DNA from: Candidatus Hydrogenedentota bacterium
GTDB taxonomy: Bacteria > Hydrogenedentota > Hydrogenedentia > Hydrogenedentales > SLHB01
DNA length: 57,218 nt
Reading direction: 5' to 3'
NCBI GenBank assembly: GCA_020849535.1
Contig: JADLGB010000009.1
Location: 1-57,218 of the forward strand
The position numbers and the translations under genes are program-made. Below are positions 1 through 8,799 of the stretch, piece after piece. Below the pieces are notes generated by a model. That model was not told the origin of the DNA. It searched no databases and saw only the letters and a list, made by a program, of their open reading frames with translations. Within the stretch, counting starts at the first letter, position 1, and each line of letters starts with the position of its first letter.

Positions 1-58
1 GCCTTCCCTGTGGCATAATGTCCACTCCATTGGTTCTACCATTTTCAGGAGTGTTCTC

Positions 59-1015
59 ATGAGAAAGTTGATTGCCTTGTTTTCGCTGTCCCTTCTGTGT
101 TGTGTGCTGGCCCAAGGCCAGGAAGAAACCTACGCCGAGAAGCTCGGCTGGCCCAAAGGGGCGCGGGTCCTCATGATCCATGCCGACGACGGGGGGATGT
201 CCCACTCCTCCAACGCCGGAATCATCGGTACGATCGAGGCCGGGACGGTCACCTCGGTAAGCATCATGATGCCGTGCTCGTGGGTGCCGGAGTTTGCCGC
301 CTACGTGAAGGCGCACCCCGAAGTCGACGCGGGCATCCACTTGACCTACACCGCTGAATGGGATTCCTACCGCTGGCCCCCGGTTGCCGGACGGGATGCC
401 GTTCCGGGGCTCGTGGACGCCATGGGCTACATGCACGATAACGTGGGCGAGGTCGTGAAGCACGCAACGCCTGACGAAGTCGAGAAGGAGTTGCGTGCCC
501 AGATCGCGCTGGCGGAGAAGATGGGCATCGAGATCACGCATATCGATTCCCACATGGGAACCCTGTTTGCCACGCCGGAGTTTTTTGAACGGTTTGTGAA
601 GGTGGCTATCGAGAAGCAACTGCCCCTCCTCGTGGCGGGAGGCCATGGCACCGTCGTGAAGAAAGAAGACGCAAGTGCCTACGAGCAGTTGAAGCCTTAC
701 GTCGAGAAGATCTGGAACGCCGGTCTTCCCGTGTTCGACGACATCGACACATCCTCGTACTCCTGGAGGTCGCGCGACAAAAAGGCTGAGTACATCGCCA
801 TGATCAAGGCGCTGAAACCCGGTGTCACCTGGTTCAACTGCCACCCCACCAAGCCGACGGAAGAGAGCGAAGTCATCACGAATAACCGCGAACTGCTCTT
901 CGGCGATTACCTGACGCTCATCGACCCGGATATCAAGAAGGTCATCGAAGAAGAGGGAGTCATCCTCACAACCTTCCGCGAACTCAAGCTGCGCCGCGAC
1001 GCGGTGGGAAAATAG
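59..1015 (+). CDS. Secreted ChbG/YdjC-family carbohydrate deacetylase
   Basis: A 318-residue protein that probably removes acetyl groups from an N-acetylated sugar or oligosaccharide outside the cytoplasm. The first 20 residues form a signal peptide ending near AQG. The family's metal-site pattern is visible: HADDGG at 41-46 (the Asp pair) and THIDSH at 160-165, with a further His at 94 in GIHLTYT. Known family members are metal-dependent deacetylases such as chitooligosaccharide deacetylase. The start is supported by AGGAG eight bases upstream. The gene stands alone; its downstream side is filled with palindromic repeats, so no operon partner is apparent. The exact substrate cannot be read from sequence. 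Confidence 0.88.
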   Translation: MRKLIALFSLSLLCCVLAQGQEETYAEKLGWPKGARVLMIHADDGGMSHSSNAGIIGTIEAGTVTSVSIMMPCSWVPEFAAYVKAHPEVDAGIHLTYTAEWDSYRWPPVAGRDAVPGLVDAMGYMHDNVGEVVKHATPDEVEKELRAQIALAEKMGIEITHIDSHMGTLFATPEFFERFVKVAIEKQLPLLVAGGHGTVVKKEDASAYEQLKPYVEKIWNAGLPVFDDIDTSSYSWRSRDKKAEYIAMIKALKPGVTWFNCHPTKPTEESEVITNNRELLFGDYLTLIDPDIKKVIEEEGVILTTFRELKLRRDAVGK

Positions 1016-1032
1016 CCTGCGGAATAGCCTGC

Positions 1033-1104
1033 GGGACTGACCCCGTCCGGGACTGACCCCGTCTTTCGCGGAGGCTCCGCGGAGCGAAACACGGGGTCTG
1101 TCCC
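1033..1104. repeat. Palindromic intergenic repeat (GGGACTGACCCCGT family)
   Basis: Two direct copies of GGGACTGACCCCGT at 1033-1046 and 1049-1062 are followed by an inverted copy with one mismatch at 1091-1104. They enclose a CTTTCGC...GCTCCGCGGAGCGAA core. A related core occurs at 39134-39180. This looks like a dispersed, non-coding stem-loop element. Confidence 0.7.
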
Positions 1105-1142
1105 TTCGCCTATGCGCATATAAGACCATAGTATTGGCAGAG

Positions 1143-1207
1143 AGGTGGCATGGGCATCCTGCCCATGATCCCGTAAGAAGACCATGGGCTGGAAGCCCAT
1201 GCCACCT
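1143..1207. repeat. Inverted repeat with 13-bp perfect arms
   Basis: The arms AGGTGGCATGGGC (1143-1155) and GCCCATGCCACCT (1195-1207) are exact reverse complements. A half copy recurs at 20883-20915, so this is a dispersed element rather than a gene-specific terminator. It lies 35 bases upstream of the rtcB start. Confidence 0.75.
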
Positions 1208-1241
1208 CAGGGTGCCACCTCTGTCACATTCAGGATGAACC

Positions 1242-2639
1242 ATGAAGACGCGTGAACTGATGAACCTGGGGATTCCCCGGGGAGAGGCCATGAACGTGGC
1301 CAAGCGCTGTTTGGCCGTTGCGGCCGACGCGGGCCTGTCCAAACAGGACCTGCGCGAAACGGTGCGCCTCGTCGTCGCGGAGCCGAAGGGCTATTTCGAG
1401 CACGAGTACTTCGGCGACCTCGCGAAGTGTCTTGCGGCCGACGAAATCGCCAAGGCGGGCTATCTGCCGCGCGGGGAGATGGCCCCGTATCGCCGTTGGG
1501 GCAAGGACCTCGACCCGGAATCGATTCAGCAGATCGAAAACGCGTGTTCCCTTCCCATTTCGCTGCGGGGCGCCTTGATGCCCGACGCCCACGTGGGCTA
1601 CGGCCTGCCTATCGGCGGCGTTCTGGCCACTCACAACGCGGTGATCCCCTACGCGGTCGGCGTGGATATCGCCTGCCGGATGAAGATGACCGTCATGGAC
1701 CTGCCGGTGAACTGGCTGGCGCGCCAGACCGACCGGCTGACCCGCGCCATCGAGGAGGAAACGCGTTTCGGCGTGGGCGCGACCTTCACTTCGAGGCGCA
1801 AACATGATGTGCTCGACGAGGATTGGTCCGTGTCTCCGATCACCACGCAGCACAAGGACAAGGCGTGGGCGCAACTCGGCACCAGCGGCAGCGGAAACCA
1901 CTTCGTTGAATTCGGGACTCTGGAGATCCTCGAAGAGGGCCTCGCGTTGCCACCCGGGACCTACCTCGCCCTGCTCAGCCATAGCGGCAGCCGGGGCACG
2001 GGCGCCCTCGTGGCGGATCATTACAGCAAGCTGGCGATGAAGCAGCACCGCGAACTCCCAAAGAACCTGCAGCACTTGGCGTGGCTTGGCCTCGATTCGA
2101 ATGCGGGGCAGGAGTACTGGGCCGCCATGGAACTCATGGGCAAGTACGCAGCCGCGAATCATGCCTGTATCCACCGGCACATCGTGAAGAACCTGGGGAC
2201 GAAGTCCCTACTGGATCTGGAGAACCACCACAACTTCGCCTGGAAGGAAGTCCACGATGGCATAGAGGTGGTCGTCCATCGCAAAGGGGCTACTCCGGCA
2301 GGGCAGGGCGCCATCGGGATCATCCCCGGAAGCATGGCCGCCCCCGGCTACGTCGTGCGCGGACGCGGCAACCCGGATTCATTGAATTCGGCCGCCCACG
2401 GTGCGGGCCGTCAGATGAGCCGCAAACGCGCCATGGCCTCGTTCACCTGGAACGAAACCAGGAAGGTGCTGGCGGAGCGCGGAGTAACGCTTATCTCGGC
2501 AGGACTTGATGAGGTCCCCATGGCCTACAAGGATATCGGGCAGGTCATGGCCGCCCAATCGGACCTGGTGGACATCCTCGCGCGGTTCACGCCGAAACTA
2601 GTGAAAATGGCCCCCGCAGGCGAACGCCCGGAGGATTAA
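1242..2639 (+). CDS. rtcB: RtcB-family RNA ligase
   Basis: A 465-residue RtcB-type ligase, which joins 2',3'-cyclic-phosphate (or 3'-phosphate) RNA ends to 5'-OH ends using GTP and manganese, for tRNA splicing or RNA repair. Visible landmarks are the MPDAHVGYGLPIGG block (113-126), GVDIACRM (140-147) with the metal-binding Asp142 and Cys145, GSGNHFVEFG with His220, SHSGSRGTG with His247, VVHRKGATP with His346, and AAHGAGRQMSR with His386, the position of the covalently guanylylated histidine in the family. All expected catalytic positions are present and the length is normal. No RtcA, RtcR or archease gene lies beside it; dispersed palindromes flank it on both sides. Confidence 0.95.
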   Translation: MKTRELMNLGIPRGEAMNVAKRCLAVAADAGLSKQDLRETVRLVVAEPKGYFEHEYFGDLAKCLAADEIAKAGYLPRGEMAPYRRWGKDLDPESIQQIENACSLPISLRGALMPDAHVGYGLPIGGVLATHNAVIPYAVGVDIACRMKMTVMDLPVNWLARQTDRLTRAIEEETRFGVGATFTSRRKHDVLDEDWSVSPITTQHKDKAWAQLGTSGSGNHFVEFGTLEILEEGLALPPGTYLALLSHSGSRGTGALVADHYSKLAMKQHRELPKNLQHLAWLGLDSNAGQEYWAAMELMGKYAAANHACIHRHIVKNLGTKSLLDLENHHNFAWKEVHDGIEVVVHRKGATPAGQGAIGIIPGSMAAPGYVVRGRGNPDSLNSAAHGAGRQMSRKRAMASFTWNETRKVLAERGVTLISAGLDEVPMAYKDIGQVMAAQSDLVDILARFTPKLVKMAPAGERPED

Positions 2640-2650
2640 TGGAAATGAAA

Positions 2651-2705
2651 CGCCCGGCGTGGAAGCCGGGCGCTACCAGGAGCGCCGGCATCCCTGCCGG
2701 CTCTT
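2651..2705. repeat. Two adjacent palindromic repeat units
   Basis: The first hairpin has arms CGCCCGGC (2651-2658) and GCCGGGCG (2665-2672). The second has arms GCCGGC at 2684-2689 and 2696-2701. The first unit recurs at 2815-2836 and the second recurs in inverse orientation at 32025-32057. There is no T tract that would make either a clear terminator of rtcB. Confidence 0.7.
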
Positions 2706-2814
2706 TACATCCCCAAAGTGAACTCCGGTGCTTACAGAAGGCTCCAGGATGACCCAGGAAGCTCTCGTCGACAACGCCCGCCATTCCCGGCAGATGTCCT
2801 CCGGCTACGAAGAA

Positions 2815-2836
2815 CGCCCGGCGTGAACGCCGGGCG
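2815..2836. repeat. Second CGCCCGGCG palindrome
   Basis: CGCCCGGCG and CGCCGGGCG face each other across four bases. It shares its stem with the unit at 2651-2672. Confidence 0.65.
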
Positions 2837-2882
2837 CTGCAAAGATCCGAATCTATGTGATCGCGGGCCGCTCCTTCGGCCC

Positions 2883-2966
2883 TCAGTGCGTTACGGAATG
2901 CACGAACATCAGGCAAATAAACACGGCAGCGAAGAAGATGAGATGCTTGGGATGGATCCAGTCCAT
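2883..2966 (-). CDS. Tiny membrane protein, 27 residues, copy 2
   Basis: An ATG at 2964-2966 is preceded by TAGGAGA at Shine-Dalgarno distance and opens a 27-codon frame. The product has an acidic residue at position 2, a PKHLIFF segment at 6-12, one hydrophobic helix over about 9-23, and ends in His. Its neighbour at 2996-3079 has the same length, the same M-[D/E]-x4-K-H-[L/I]-x-F-F pattern and its own ribosome-binding site, so the two are probably paralogues. I do not recognise a family. The two genes are 29 bases apart and follow the Gfo/Idh/MocA gene on the same strand. A role as a small inner-membrane peptide is inferred only from hydropathy. Confidence 0.6.
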   Translation of the reverse strand: MDWIHPKHLIFFAAVFICLMFVHSVTH

Positions 2967-2995
2967 GGGTCTTCTCCTAATCCTGCGTTGCGCGT

Positions 2996-3079
2996 TCAGT
3001 GAAGTGCCGCGTACCACACTGCCAAGCACACCAACAATACCAGGAAGAAGAGAATGTGTTTCACATTGACGGGTTCCAT
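2996..3079 (-). CDS. Tiny membrane protein, 27 residues, copy 1
   Basis: A strong ribosome-binding site (AAGGAGAG) lies just upstream of the ATG at 3077-3079. The 27-residue product starts MEPVNVKHILFF, continues as one hydrophobic helix and ends in His. It matches the downstream copy in length, layout and the KH-[I/L]-x-FF motif, while the remaining residues differ. That is what one expects of two translated paralogues rather than of a repeated DNA segment. It lies 188 bases after the end of the oxidoreductase gene on the same strand. Function is unknown. Confidence 0.62.
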   Translation of the reverse strand: MEPVNVKHILFFLVLLVCLAVWYAALH

Positions 3080-3267
3080 CTCGCTCTCCTTCCCGCGTAG
3101 GCTGCCGGGAACTTCCCGATCCGGTGAGTCTGGCCTGCTCTTGTAGACGAGCACCGTGGAGAGACATTCACTCCGGCGAGCACTGCTGAAGTGTGAATCC
3201 CCGATCCTGCGAAAAGGTTTCGGAGGGGAGCGCATTGATGCGGATCGCGCGCGGGACTGGGCGGATA

Positions 3268-4371
3268 TCACTCCCTGGGAGCGGACCGGACGCTGCCCGG
3301 CACGACGGGCTGGTGTGATTCTGCGGACGCAATGGCCGCGAAACAGAGCGAGAGCGTTCTCAGATTGTCGCGCGCACTGTGATAAGGCTCCCTTCCCTCT
3401 TCGATTGCGCAGAGCAACTCTGCCATCGTTCCATGGAAGCCGTTCGTGAACCAGTCTCCCCGCAGCACGGGGATCGCACGGCCCACCTCGGTGGTGAGGG
3501 TCACGACCTGCGTATTCAGGTCCGGCCCGGCGCTCGTAAGCAGGCCGCGGGTCCCGATAACGCAGGTCGAATCCATGGCGCCGTACCGGGTGTCCGCATC
3601 GAACCTGAGGGACGCCTGGGCGCCCTCGTACTCCACGAGAACCTGCGCCAGCAGCGGCGGCGCCGCGCGCTGGGCTGGCGAGCGGGCCAAACTCGCGAAG
3701 ACCCGGATCGGGTCGCGATTTCCCATCAAGCAATTCACCATGTCGAACCAGTGCACCGCGAAATCATAGAGGATGAGGTGCTTGACCTTGTTGAAAGGAG
3801 TGTCCGCCGTCCAGTTATGGTCCCAGCACACACCCGTGTGCACGGCGGTGACCTCCCCCAACAGACCCGCCGCGACCGCGTGGCGTGCGTAGCTGAAGTG
3901 CGGCGCCCAACGGCCGTTCTGGTTCACCGCGAGTTTGAGTCCCTGCACCTCGGCAAGGTCAGTCAGACACCGCCCGAGGTCCAGGTCCATGACGAAGGGC
4001 TTCTGGCTGAGCACGTGTTTGCCCGCTACCAGCGCGGCTTCGATCATCGCAGCCCGCTCACCAGGATGGGTGGCGATGTCCACCACATCGATGTCTTCTC
4101 GTGCCAGCACGTCCTCGTATTCCACATGCACGGTCGCCCCGGGATAGTAGTCCTTGCGCCGTTGTTCGGCCCGCTCACGGTCAAGATCGCAGAGCGCCAC
4201 GACGTTGTAGCCGGCCTTCTGGTAGGCCGCCAGGTGATAGGGAGTAATGCCGCCACATCCGATTAGGCCGATATTGGGGGAGTAACTGGCCGGGTCGCGT
4301 GGCAGGTACGGCAGTTCCGGCGCCTCGACCAGGGGTGTCTCCTGGGCGCGGCACTCGCGGTTATCAGACAT
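3268..4371 (-). CDS. Gfo/Idh/MocA-family oxidoreductase
   Basis: A 367-residue NAD(P)-dependent oxidoreductase of the glucose-fructose oxidoreductase/inositol dehydrogenase family, probably acting on a sugar or cyclitol. The N-terminal Rossmann fold carries GLIGCGGITPYH, and CDLDRERAE marks the end of the second strand. The usual EKP lysine motif appears as SQKPF, so the lysine is kept but the preceding Glu is Gln. The ATG at 4369-4371 is chosen over a start seven codons upstream because AGGAGG sits just before it. There is no signal peptide, so the protein is cytoplasmic. A second family member follows divergently positioned sequence at 4509-5588 on the same strand; the two may form a catabolic pair. 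Confidence 0.88.
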   Translation of the reverse strand: MSDNRECRAQETPLVEAPELPYLPRDPASYSPNIGLIGCGGITPYHLAAYQKAGYNVVALCDLDRERAEQRRKDYYPGATVHVEYEDVLAREDIDVVDIATHPGERAAMIEAALVAGKHVLSQKPFVMDLDLGRCLTDLAEVQGLKLAVNQNGRWAPHFSYARHAVAAGLLGEVTAVHTGVCWDHNWTADTPFNKVKHLILYDFAVHWFDMVNCLMGNRDPIRVFASLARSPAQRAAPPLLAQVLVEYEGAQASLRFDADTRYGAMDSTCVIGTRGLLTSAGPDLNTQVVTLTTEVGRAIPVLRGDWFTNGFHGTMAELLCAIEEGREPYHSARDNLRTLSLCFAAIASAESHQPVVPGSVRSAPRE

Positions 4372-4508
4372 GGCTCCGCCTCCTAATCCCACGGTCCACT
4401 GCTGTATCTAATCTTACCAGATGTGCCCACGTGACGGGTGGAGATACGGCACCGTATGTGCCGCAATCTATTGCGGATGAATGAGTTACAGGCCAGGTAA
4501 ATTAAACG

Positions 4509-5588
4509 TTACTCGCCAAGCAGTGCCAGCGTCCTCTTCTCCTGGGAGCTTCGCAGTGCCGTGTCCACAATTTGTTGGCCGATGCGACAGACTTCAGGCG
4601 AAAGTGGACCCTCCACAGGTCGGTCCTTCTCCAGGCAGTGAACGAAATACTGAACGGGGTTCTGGAATGGCGCCTCGATAGTGTCCACGTCGATGTCCCG
4701 CCCCTGGGGACAGTCCTTGGTCTGGATACGGACGGTCTTCTCATAATCATAGCTGCTGATGGTGCCGCTGGCGCCACGGATGACGAAGCCGCATTTGGGC
4801 TGGGGTTGGTGGGTCCAGGGGTCCGTGAAGGTTCCCCAACGCGTTTCAAACTTGGACAAGCCGGTGACGTACCGGGCGACGGTGACGCTATGCTCATCAA
4901 CTTCGAGGCCGGCGGGCTGATCGACAGTGCACGTCACCTCGATAGGTTTCCGCCCGTTCATGAACCAGGTGCCCAAGGTGGTTCCATAACCCAGGTAATC
5001 GAGCAGGGACCCGCCGCCCTGGGCTTTCTGGTAGAACCAGCTCGTGGACTTCTCCGCGGCGACCTCCTCCGGGGTTGTCACCTTCTTGTCGGCGACGTGC
5101 CAGAGGGGACCGCGGTTTCCGTCGTGGTAGTGGACTTCCATGACCTCGCCGATGACGCCTTCATCGATTAGCCGTTTCGTGGTCCGGTGGCAGGGATACC
5201 ACGCCAGCGGCCAGTTGATGGCAAGCCTCTTGCCCGTGGCGGCCATCGCGGCAATCATGCGATCGGCTTCGGCCAGCGAGGCGGCGAAGGGCTTTTCCAT
5301 GAGGATGTGCGCGCCGTACGGCGCGACCTTCTCGGTCCACTCGCCATGTCGCGCGGTAGCGGGACACAACAGCACGATGTCCGGGCTCGATTGTTCGAGG
5401 CACTTCCGGTAATCGGTAAATACCCGCTCCGGGGGAATGGCAAACGACTGGATGGCGGATTCCATGCGCGTGGGGTCTTCGTGGCATACCGCCACGATCT
5501 CAGCCCCGGGATGCTCGTGAACCATCCGCAGGTTGTCGCCCATATGCAGGTGATCGAAGTTGATGCCGGCAATGCGCCACGTCTTCAT
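4509..5588 (-). CDS. Gfo/Idh/MocA-family oxidoreductase
   Basis: A 359-residue paralogue of the neighbouring dehydrogenase. It has an N-terminal Rossmann segment (AGINFDHLHMGDNLR, atypical in the glycine-rich loop) and the intact lysine motif MEKPFAAS. The C-terminal half has the family's alpha/beta oxidoreductase domain. The ATG at 5586-5588 follows GGGAGGA. The glycine loop departs from GxGxxG, which is common in environmental members of this family with unknown substrates. A candidate promoter sits at 5646-5675. It is transcribed away from purO and probably together with the oxidoreductase at 3268-4371. Confidence 0.85.
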   Translation of the reverse strand: MKTWRIAGINFDHLHMGDNLRMVHEHPGAEIVAVCHEDPTRMESAIQSFAIPPERVFTDYRKCLEQSSPDIVLLCPATARHGEWTEKVAPYGAHILMEKPFAASLAEADRMIAAMAATGKRLAINWPLAWYPCHRTTKRLIDEGVIGEVMEVHYHDGNRGPLWHVADKKVTTPEEVAAEKSTSWFYQKAQGGGSLLDYLGYGTTLGTWFMNGRKPIEVTCTVDQPAGLEVDEHSVTVARYVTGLSKFETRWGTFTDPWTHQPQPKCGFVIRGASGTISSYDYEKTVRIQTKDCPQGRDIDVDTIEAPFQNPVQYFVHCLEKDRPVEGPLSPEVCRIGQQIVDTALRSSQEKRTLALLGE

Positions 5589-5645
5589 GCAGTCCTCCCA
5601 CGATTGGACGGAGTCATTCGAAATCCCTGTGCAGCCTTCTGGGAT

Positions 5646-5675
5646 ATTGTAGCCGGTATGGCTTGTGCCTATCCA
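5646..5675 (-). promoter_or_regulatory. Candidate sigma-70 promoter for the oxidoreductase pair
   Basis: On the minus strand TGGATA (-35, 4/6) is followed after 18 bases by TACAAT (-10, 5/6), about 60 bases upstream of the ATG at 5588. Inferred from consensus match and position only. Confidence 0.4.
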
Positions 5676-5694
5676 GGGACGAGGCGAGGCCTAT

Positions 5695-5724
5695 TCGCCA
5701 CTCTCGTGGCGGACACGCTATAAT
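5695..5724 (+). promoter_or_regulatory. Candidate sigma-70 promoter for the purO operon
   Basis: A perfect -10 TATAAT at 5719-5724 is preceded at 18 bases by TCGCCA (4/6 of TTGACA). A transcript would start near 5731 and give a leader of about 33 bases. It is divergent from the promoter at 5646-5675. Confidence 0.45.
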
Positions 5725-5763
5725 GCGGGCCGCATCCTGTGGCAAGTTCGGAAGGGGAGTTCA

Positions 5764-6414
5764 ATGATCTATGTAGGGCGAATCGTTTGCATCGGTATGA
5801 CTCAGGATAGCCGTCTGTGCGCGGCGTATCGGGTGTCCAGCCGCTCGTTTCCAAACCGCAGGGCGGTCCTGCGCGAGGGAAGGGTCAGCATCATCCCGAA
5901 GTCAGGCCACGAATCGGACGTCGAGAAGAACCCGTATATTGCCTACAACTGCGCGCGTGTGGTCTGCGACGGCGCGGTGGCGGTAGTAACGAACGGCAGC
6001 CAGACCGATCCCATCGCGGAGAAGATTGCGGCAGGCATGCCGCCCCGCGACGCGCTCGCGCTGTCGCTCTTGGCGCTGGACTACGAGCACGATCAACTCA
6101 ACACACCACGCATCTGTGCCGTGGCGGACAAACGCACGCAGTCAGGCTGGTTGGCCATCGTGCGTGAAGATGGTTTGAATGTGGCCCGCATGCCGCTGGA
6201 GCCTGGCCGCTTCCGCTACGTGGCCACGTACGAAGAGAACGACCTGAACTCCTCGCAGGCTGGGGCTTTTCACCCGAAGACCGCCCAGGAGGCTTGCACC
6301 TTGCTGCTCGGTGAGGGCGTCTTCGCCGAGCGCGCAAACCCGGTCACGGCCGTGGCTGCCATGGCCACGAGAGATGGTTTCGATTTGGCAATCCAAGATG
6401 TAGTGGAGGCGTGA
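5764..6414 (+). CDS. purO: Archaeal-type IMP cyclohydrolase
   Basis: A 216-residue protein matching the PurO family, which closes the ring of FAICAR to give IMP in the last step of purine synthesis. In most bacteria that step is done by PurH. Recognisable blocks are MIYVGRIVCIGMT at the N-terminus, YRVSSRSFPNRRAV (about 22-35) and NPYIAYNCARVV (about 58-69). The start at 5764 is chosen because GAAGGGGAG lies just upstream and the protein then begins exactly at the family's N-terminus; the longer frame from 5665 overlaps the promoter. It is the first gene of an operon with an AAA+ ATPase, a TPR protein and purB, which acts earlier in the same pathway, so the pathway assignment is well supported. 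Confidence 0.88.
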   Translation: MIYVGRIVCIGMTQDSRLCAAYRVSSRSFPNRRAVLREGRVSIIPKSGHESDVEKNPYIAYNCARVVCDGAVAVVTNGSQTDPIAEKIAAGMPPRDALALSLLALDYEHDQLNTPRICAVADKRTQSGWLAIVREDGLNVARMPLEPGRFRYVATYEENDLNSSQAGAFHPKTAQEACTLLLGEGVFAERANPVTAVAAMATRDGFDLAIQDVVEA

Positions 6415-7943
6415 TGTCCGCGCGATTCCTGGCTGAACTGGAACACATGATCCGGGCGCGCTACTCGCTGCTGTACCTCTTGACCTGGGAAGAGGACCGG
6501 GCACGCCGAATTCTCATCGATCTCGCCGTGAACCTGAAGAAATCCATATTCGAATGGAGCATCACGGACGGCCTGCGTACGATGGACGGCACAGGCCAGG
6601 ATCCCCAGGGCCGGAAGCGCACCCGCGAACCGCTGGCGGTGTTAAACGAAATCCTGCAAGCGGACGTCTCGGCGATCTATGTATTGAAGGATTTTCACGC
6701 GTACCTCGAAGCGCCGGAGATTGTGCGGCAGGTGCGTGATCTCGCCATCGCCCTGCGCCGCACGAAAAAGACCATGGTCATCCTCTCGCCGGTACTCAAG
6801 GTACCTTCCGAACTTGAAAAGACAATCACGATCCTCGATCTTCCGCTGCCGGAATATGCCGACCTGAGCGCGCTGCTCGATCAGACCATCCAGAGCGCGG
6901 GCGCGACACGGCGCTTCGAGGTGCGTCTGACCCCACCCGAACGCGATATGCTCATCAAGGCCGCTCAGGGCCTGACGATGATAGAGGCGGAAAACGCGTT
7001 TGCTCATGCCATCGTGCTGGACAAGGTCCTCGATGGGAGCGACATCCAGGCAATCGCCGCGGAGAAGCGTCAGGTCATTCGCAAGTCGGGCGTGCTGGAG
7101 TTTTATGACGTGTCCGCGGGGCTCGCGGGCGTGGGCGGCATGGATATCCTGAAGGACTGGCTTAAGAAGCGGGTTCGGGCATTTGGCGACGACGCGCGCA
7201 AGTATGGCCTTCCCCAGCCCAAAGGCATTCTGCTCATGGGCGTGCAAGGGTGCGGAAAGAGCCTCGTGGCCAAGACCATCGCGGCTTCGTGGAATCTCCC
7301 GCTCATACGGATGGACATGAGCCGGATCTTCGAGGGGTACATCGGCAGTTCCGAACAGAACATGCGGAAGGCCGTACTGGTGTCGGAGAGCGTGGCCCCC
7401 GTTGTGCTGTGGATCGACGAGATCGAGAAGGCTTTCAGCGGCGTCGGCGGTTCTGGCAGCTCGGATTCGGGCACCACGGCGCGCGTCGTTGGAACATTTC
7501 TGACGTGGATTCAGGAAAAGACGGCGCCCGTGTTCGTCGTGGCCACAGCTAACGACGTGAAGGAACTGCCGCCCGAACTCTTGCGCAAAGGGCGGCTGGA
7601 CGAGATCTTCTTCGTCGATCTGCCGCGTGCGAAAGAGCGCGGCGAAATCTTCGCTATTCACTTGCGCCGCCTTGGACGTGATCCCGCGAAGTTTGATCTC
7701 GAGGCCCTCGCCGCCACCGCTGATGGATTCAGCGGTGCGGAGATCGAGCAAGCAATCATCTCGGCGATGCACGACAGCTTCTTTGCGAGCCGCGAAGTGG
7801 AGACGCAGGACATCTTGAAGAGCATCAAAGAGACGGTACCCCTGGCCACCACGATGCGCGAGCGCATCGCGGAATTGCGGGAGTGGTCCCGGGACCGGGC
7901 ACGGCCTGTGTCATCGTTGCAGCGCATCGAGTCGTTGGGCTGA
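6414..7943 (+). CDS. Ycf46-like AAA+ ATPase
   Basis: A 509-residue ATPase with an N-terminal domain of about 230 residues and one AAA+ module. Walker A is GVQGCGKS (276-283), Walker B VLWIDE (331-336) and sensor 1 ATAND (377-381). An RKGRLDE segment (391-397) carries the arginine-finger region seen in FtsH and Ycf46-like proteins. There is no membrane segment or peptidase domain, so it resembles the soluble Ycf46 type rather than FtsH. The ATG overlaps the purO stop as TGATG, so the two are translationally coupled. The cellular role is not established for this family. Its position between two purine enzymes suggests co-expression, not necessarily a shared reaction. Confidence 0.85.
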   Translation: MSARFLAELEHMIRARYSLLYLLTWEEDRARRILIDLAVNLKKSIFEWSITDGLRTMDGTGQDPQGRKRTREPLAVLNEILQADVSAIYVLKDFHAYLEAPEIVRQVRDLAIALRRTKKTMVILSPVLKVPSELEKTITILDLPLPEYADLSALLDQTIQSAGATRRFEVRLTPPERDMLIKAAQGLTMIEAENAFAHAIVLDKVLDGSDIQAIAAEKRQVIRKSGVLEFYDVSAGLAGVGGMDILKDWLKKRVRAFGDDARKYGLPQPKGILLMGVQGCGKSLVAKTIAASWNLPLIRMDMSRIFEGYIGSSEQNMRKAVLVSESVAPVVLWIDEIEKAFSGVGGSGSSDSGTTARVVGTFLTWIQEKTAPVFVVATANDVKELPPELLRKGRLDEIFFVDLPRAKERGEIFAIHLRRLGRDPAKFDLEALAATADGFSGAEIEQAIISAMHDSFFASREVETQDILKSIKETVPLATTMRERIAELREWSRDRARPVSSLQRIESLG

Positions 7944-7947
7944 GGCC

Positions 7948-8799
7948 ATGGACAGGTTTGACTGGCTCGAACTGGAGAGCACGGCCGGCCCGGCGGCCCA
8001 AGCGCAGAAGGAGAAAGCGCAGGCCGAGCCCCGGCGCATGCCGCATGACGCGCCGTCGTTCTACCGGGCCGCGCGTGAGATGCGGAACGCGGGCCATTTC
8101 AAAGCGGCGACGGATTTTTATCGCAAAGCCATCGGTTTCGACGACAGGCACTATGCCGCGCGCGTGGAGCTGATCGATACCTTGGTTCGGGCGGGACGTC
8201 TCGATGAGGCCGAGGCCGCCGCGAACGAAGCCTATGAGAACTATAAGCAGGTCAGGCTATTCTATGCCTCACGCGCGCTGGTGCTGGCGCACCGGGGACG
8301 TCTGGACGAGGCCCTGCCGTGCTCGGATGTCAGTGTGGAGGGGGGCGAACGGGCTTGGTATCCGCGCTGTGTGCGGGGCGAGATCTTGTTGCGCATGGAT
8401 CGCTCGTTCCGGTTCGACGCGCTGGACCTCTTCGAGGAAGCGGCCAGCCTGGTACGCAAACCTTGGGAGCCCGAGTTCATGGCAGGCTGGGTACTGCTGG
8501 ACGCGGACCTGTACGCGCTTGCGGCGGCGCATCTCGCGGAGGCCGCGCGGCTCAACCCGCTCGTGCCATTGTGTTGGCTGTGTCTGGGCGATTGCTTCCG
8601 GGAGCTGAAGTTTTACGAGCAGGCATCCTTCTACTATCAGCGCGTATCCGAACTGGAACCTGCCAACGAGCTGGGTCTCGAGCGGCAGCGCGAGTGTGGC
8701 TCGCTGGTCTATGGATTGATGCGCGCGTTTCGGCGCGAGACGTTGATCAAGCGTTGGCGGCAGGAGTTGGAGAAGAATACCGGAATGGAGCGTGAATGA
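7948..8799 (+). CDS. Tetratricopeptide-repeat protein
   Basis: A 283-residue soluble protein made mostly of paired helices with TPR spacing, for example FKAATDFYRKAIGFD (about 50-64) and FYEQASFYYQRVSELEP (about 222-238). The first 45 residues are polar and rich in Ala, Gln and Pro. No signal peptide or catalytic motif is seen. It begins four bases after the AAA+ ATPase stop and its own stop overlaps the purB start (ATGA), so it belongs to the same operon. A scaffold or adaptor for the ATPase is a reasonable guess from gene order only. Confidence 0.8.
   Translation: MDRFDWLELESTAGPAAQAQKEKAQAEPRRMPHDAPSFYRAAREMRNAGHFKAATDFYRKAIGFDDRHYAARVELIDTLVRAGRLDEAEAAANEAYENYKQVRLFYASRALVLAHRGRLDEALPCSDVSVEGGERAWYPRCVRGEILLRMDRSFRFDALDLFEEAASLVRKPWEPEFMAGWVLLDADLYALAAAHLAEAARLNPLVPLCWLCLGDCFRELKFYEQASFYYQRVSELEPANELGLERQRECGSLVYGLMRAFRRETLIKRWRQELEKNTGMERE

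Noticed and set aside
1230..2180. Minus-strand frame of 316 codons opposite rtcB
   Set aside because: Shadow of rtcB, which has complete catalytic motifs; the shadow has none.
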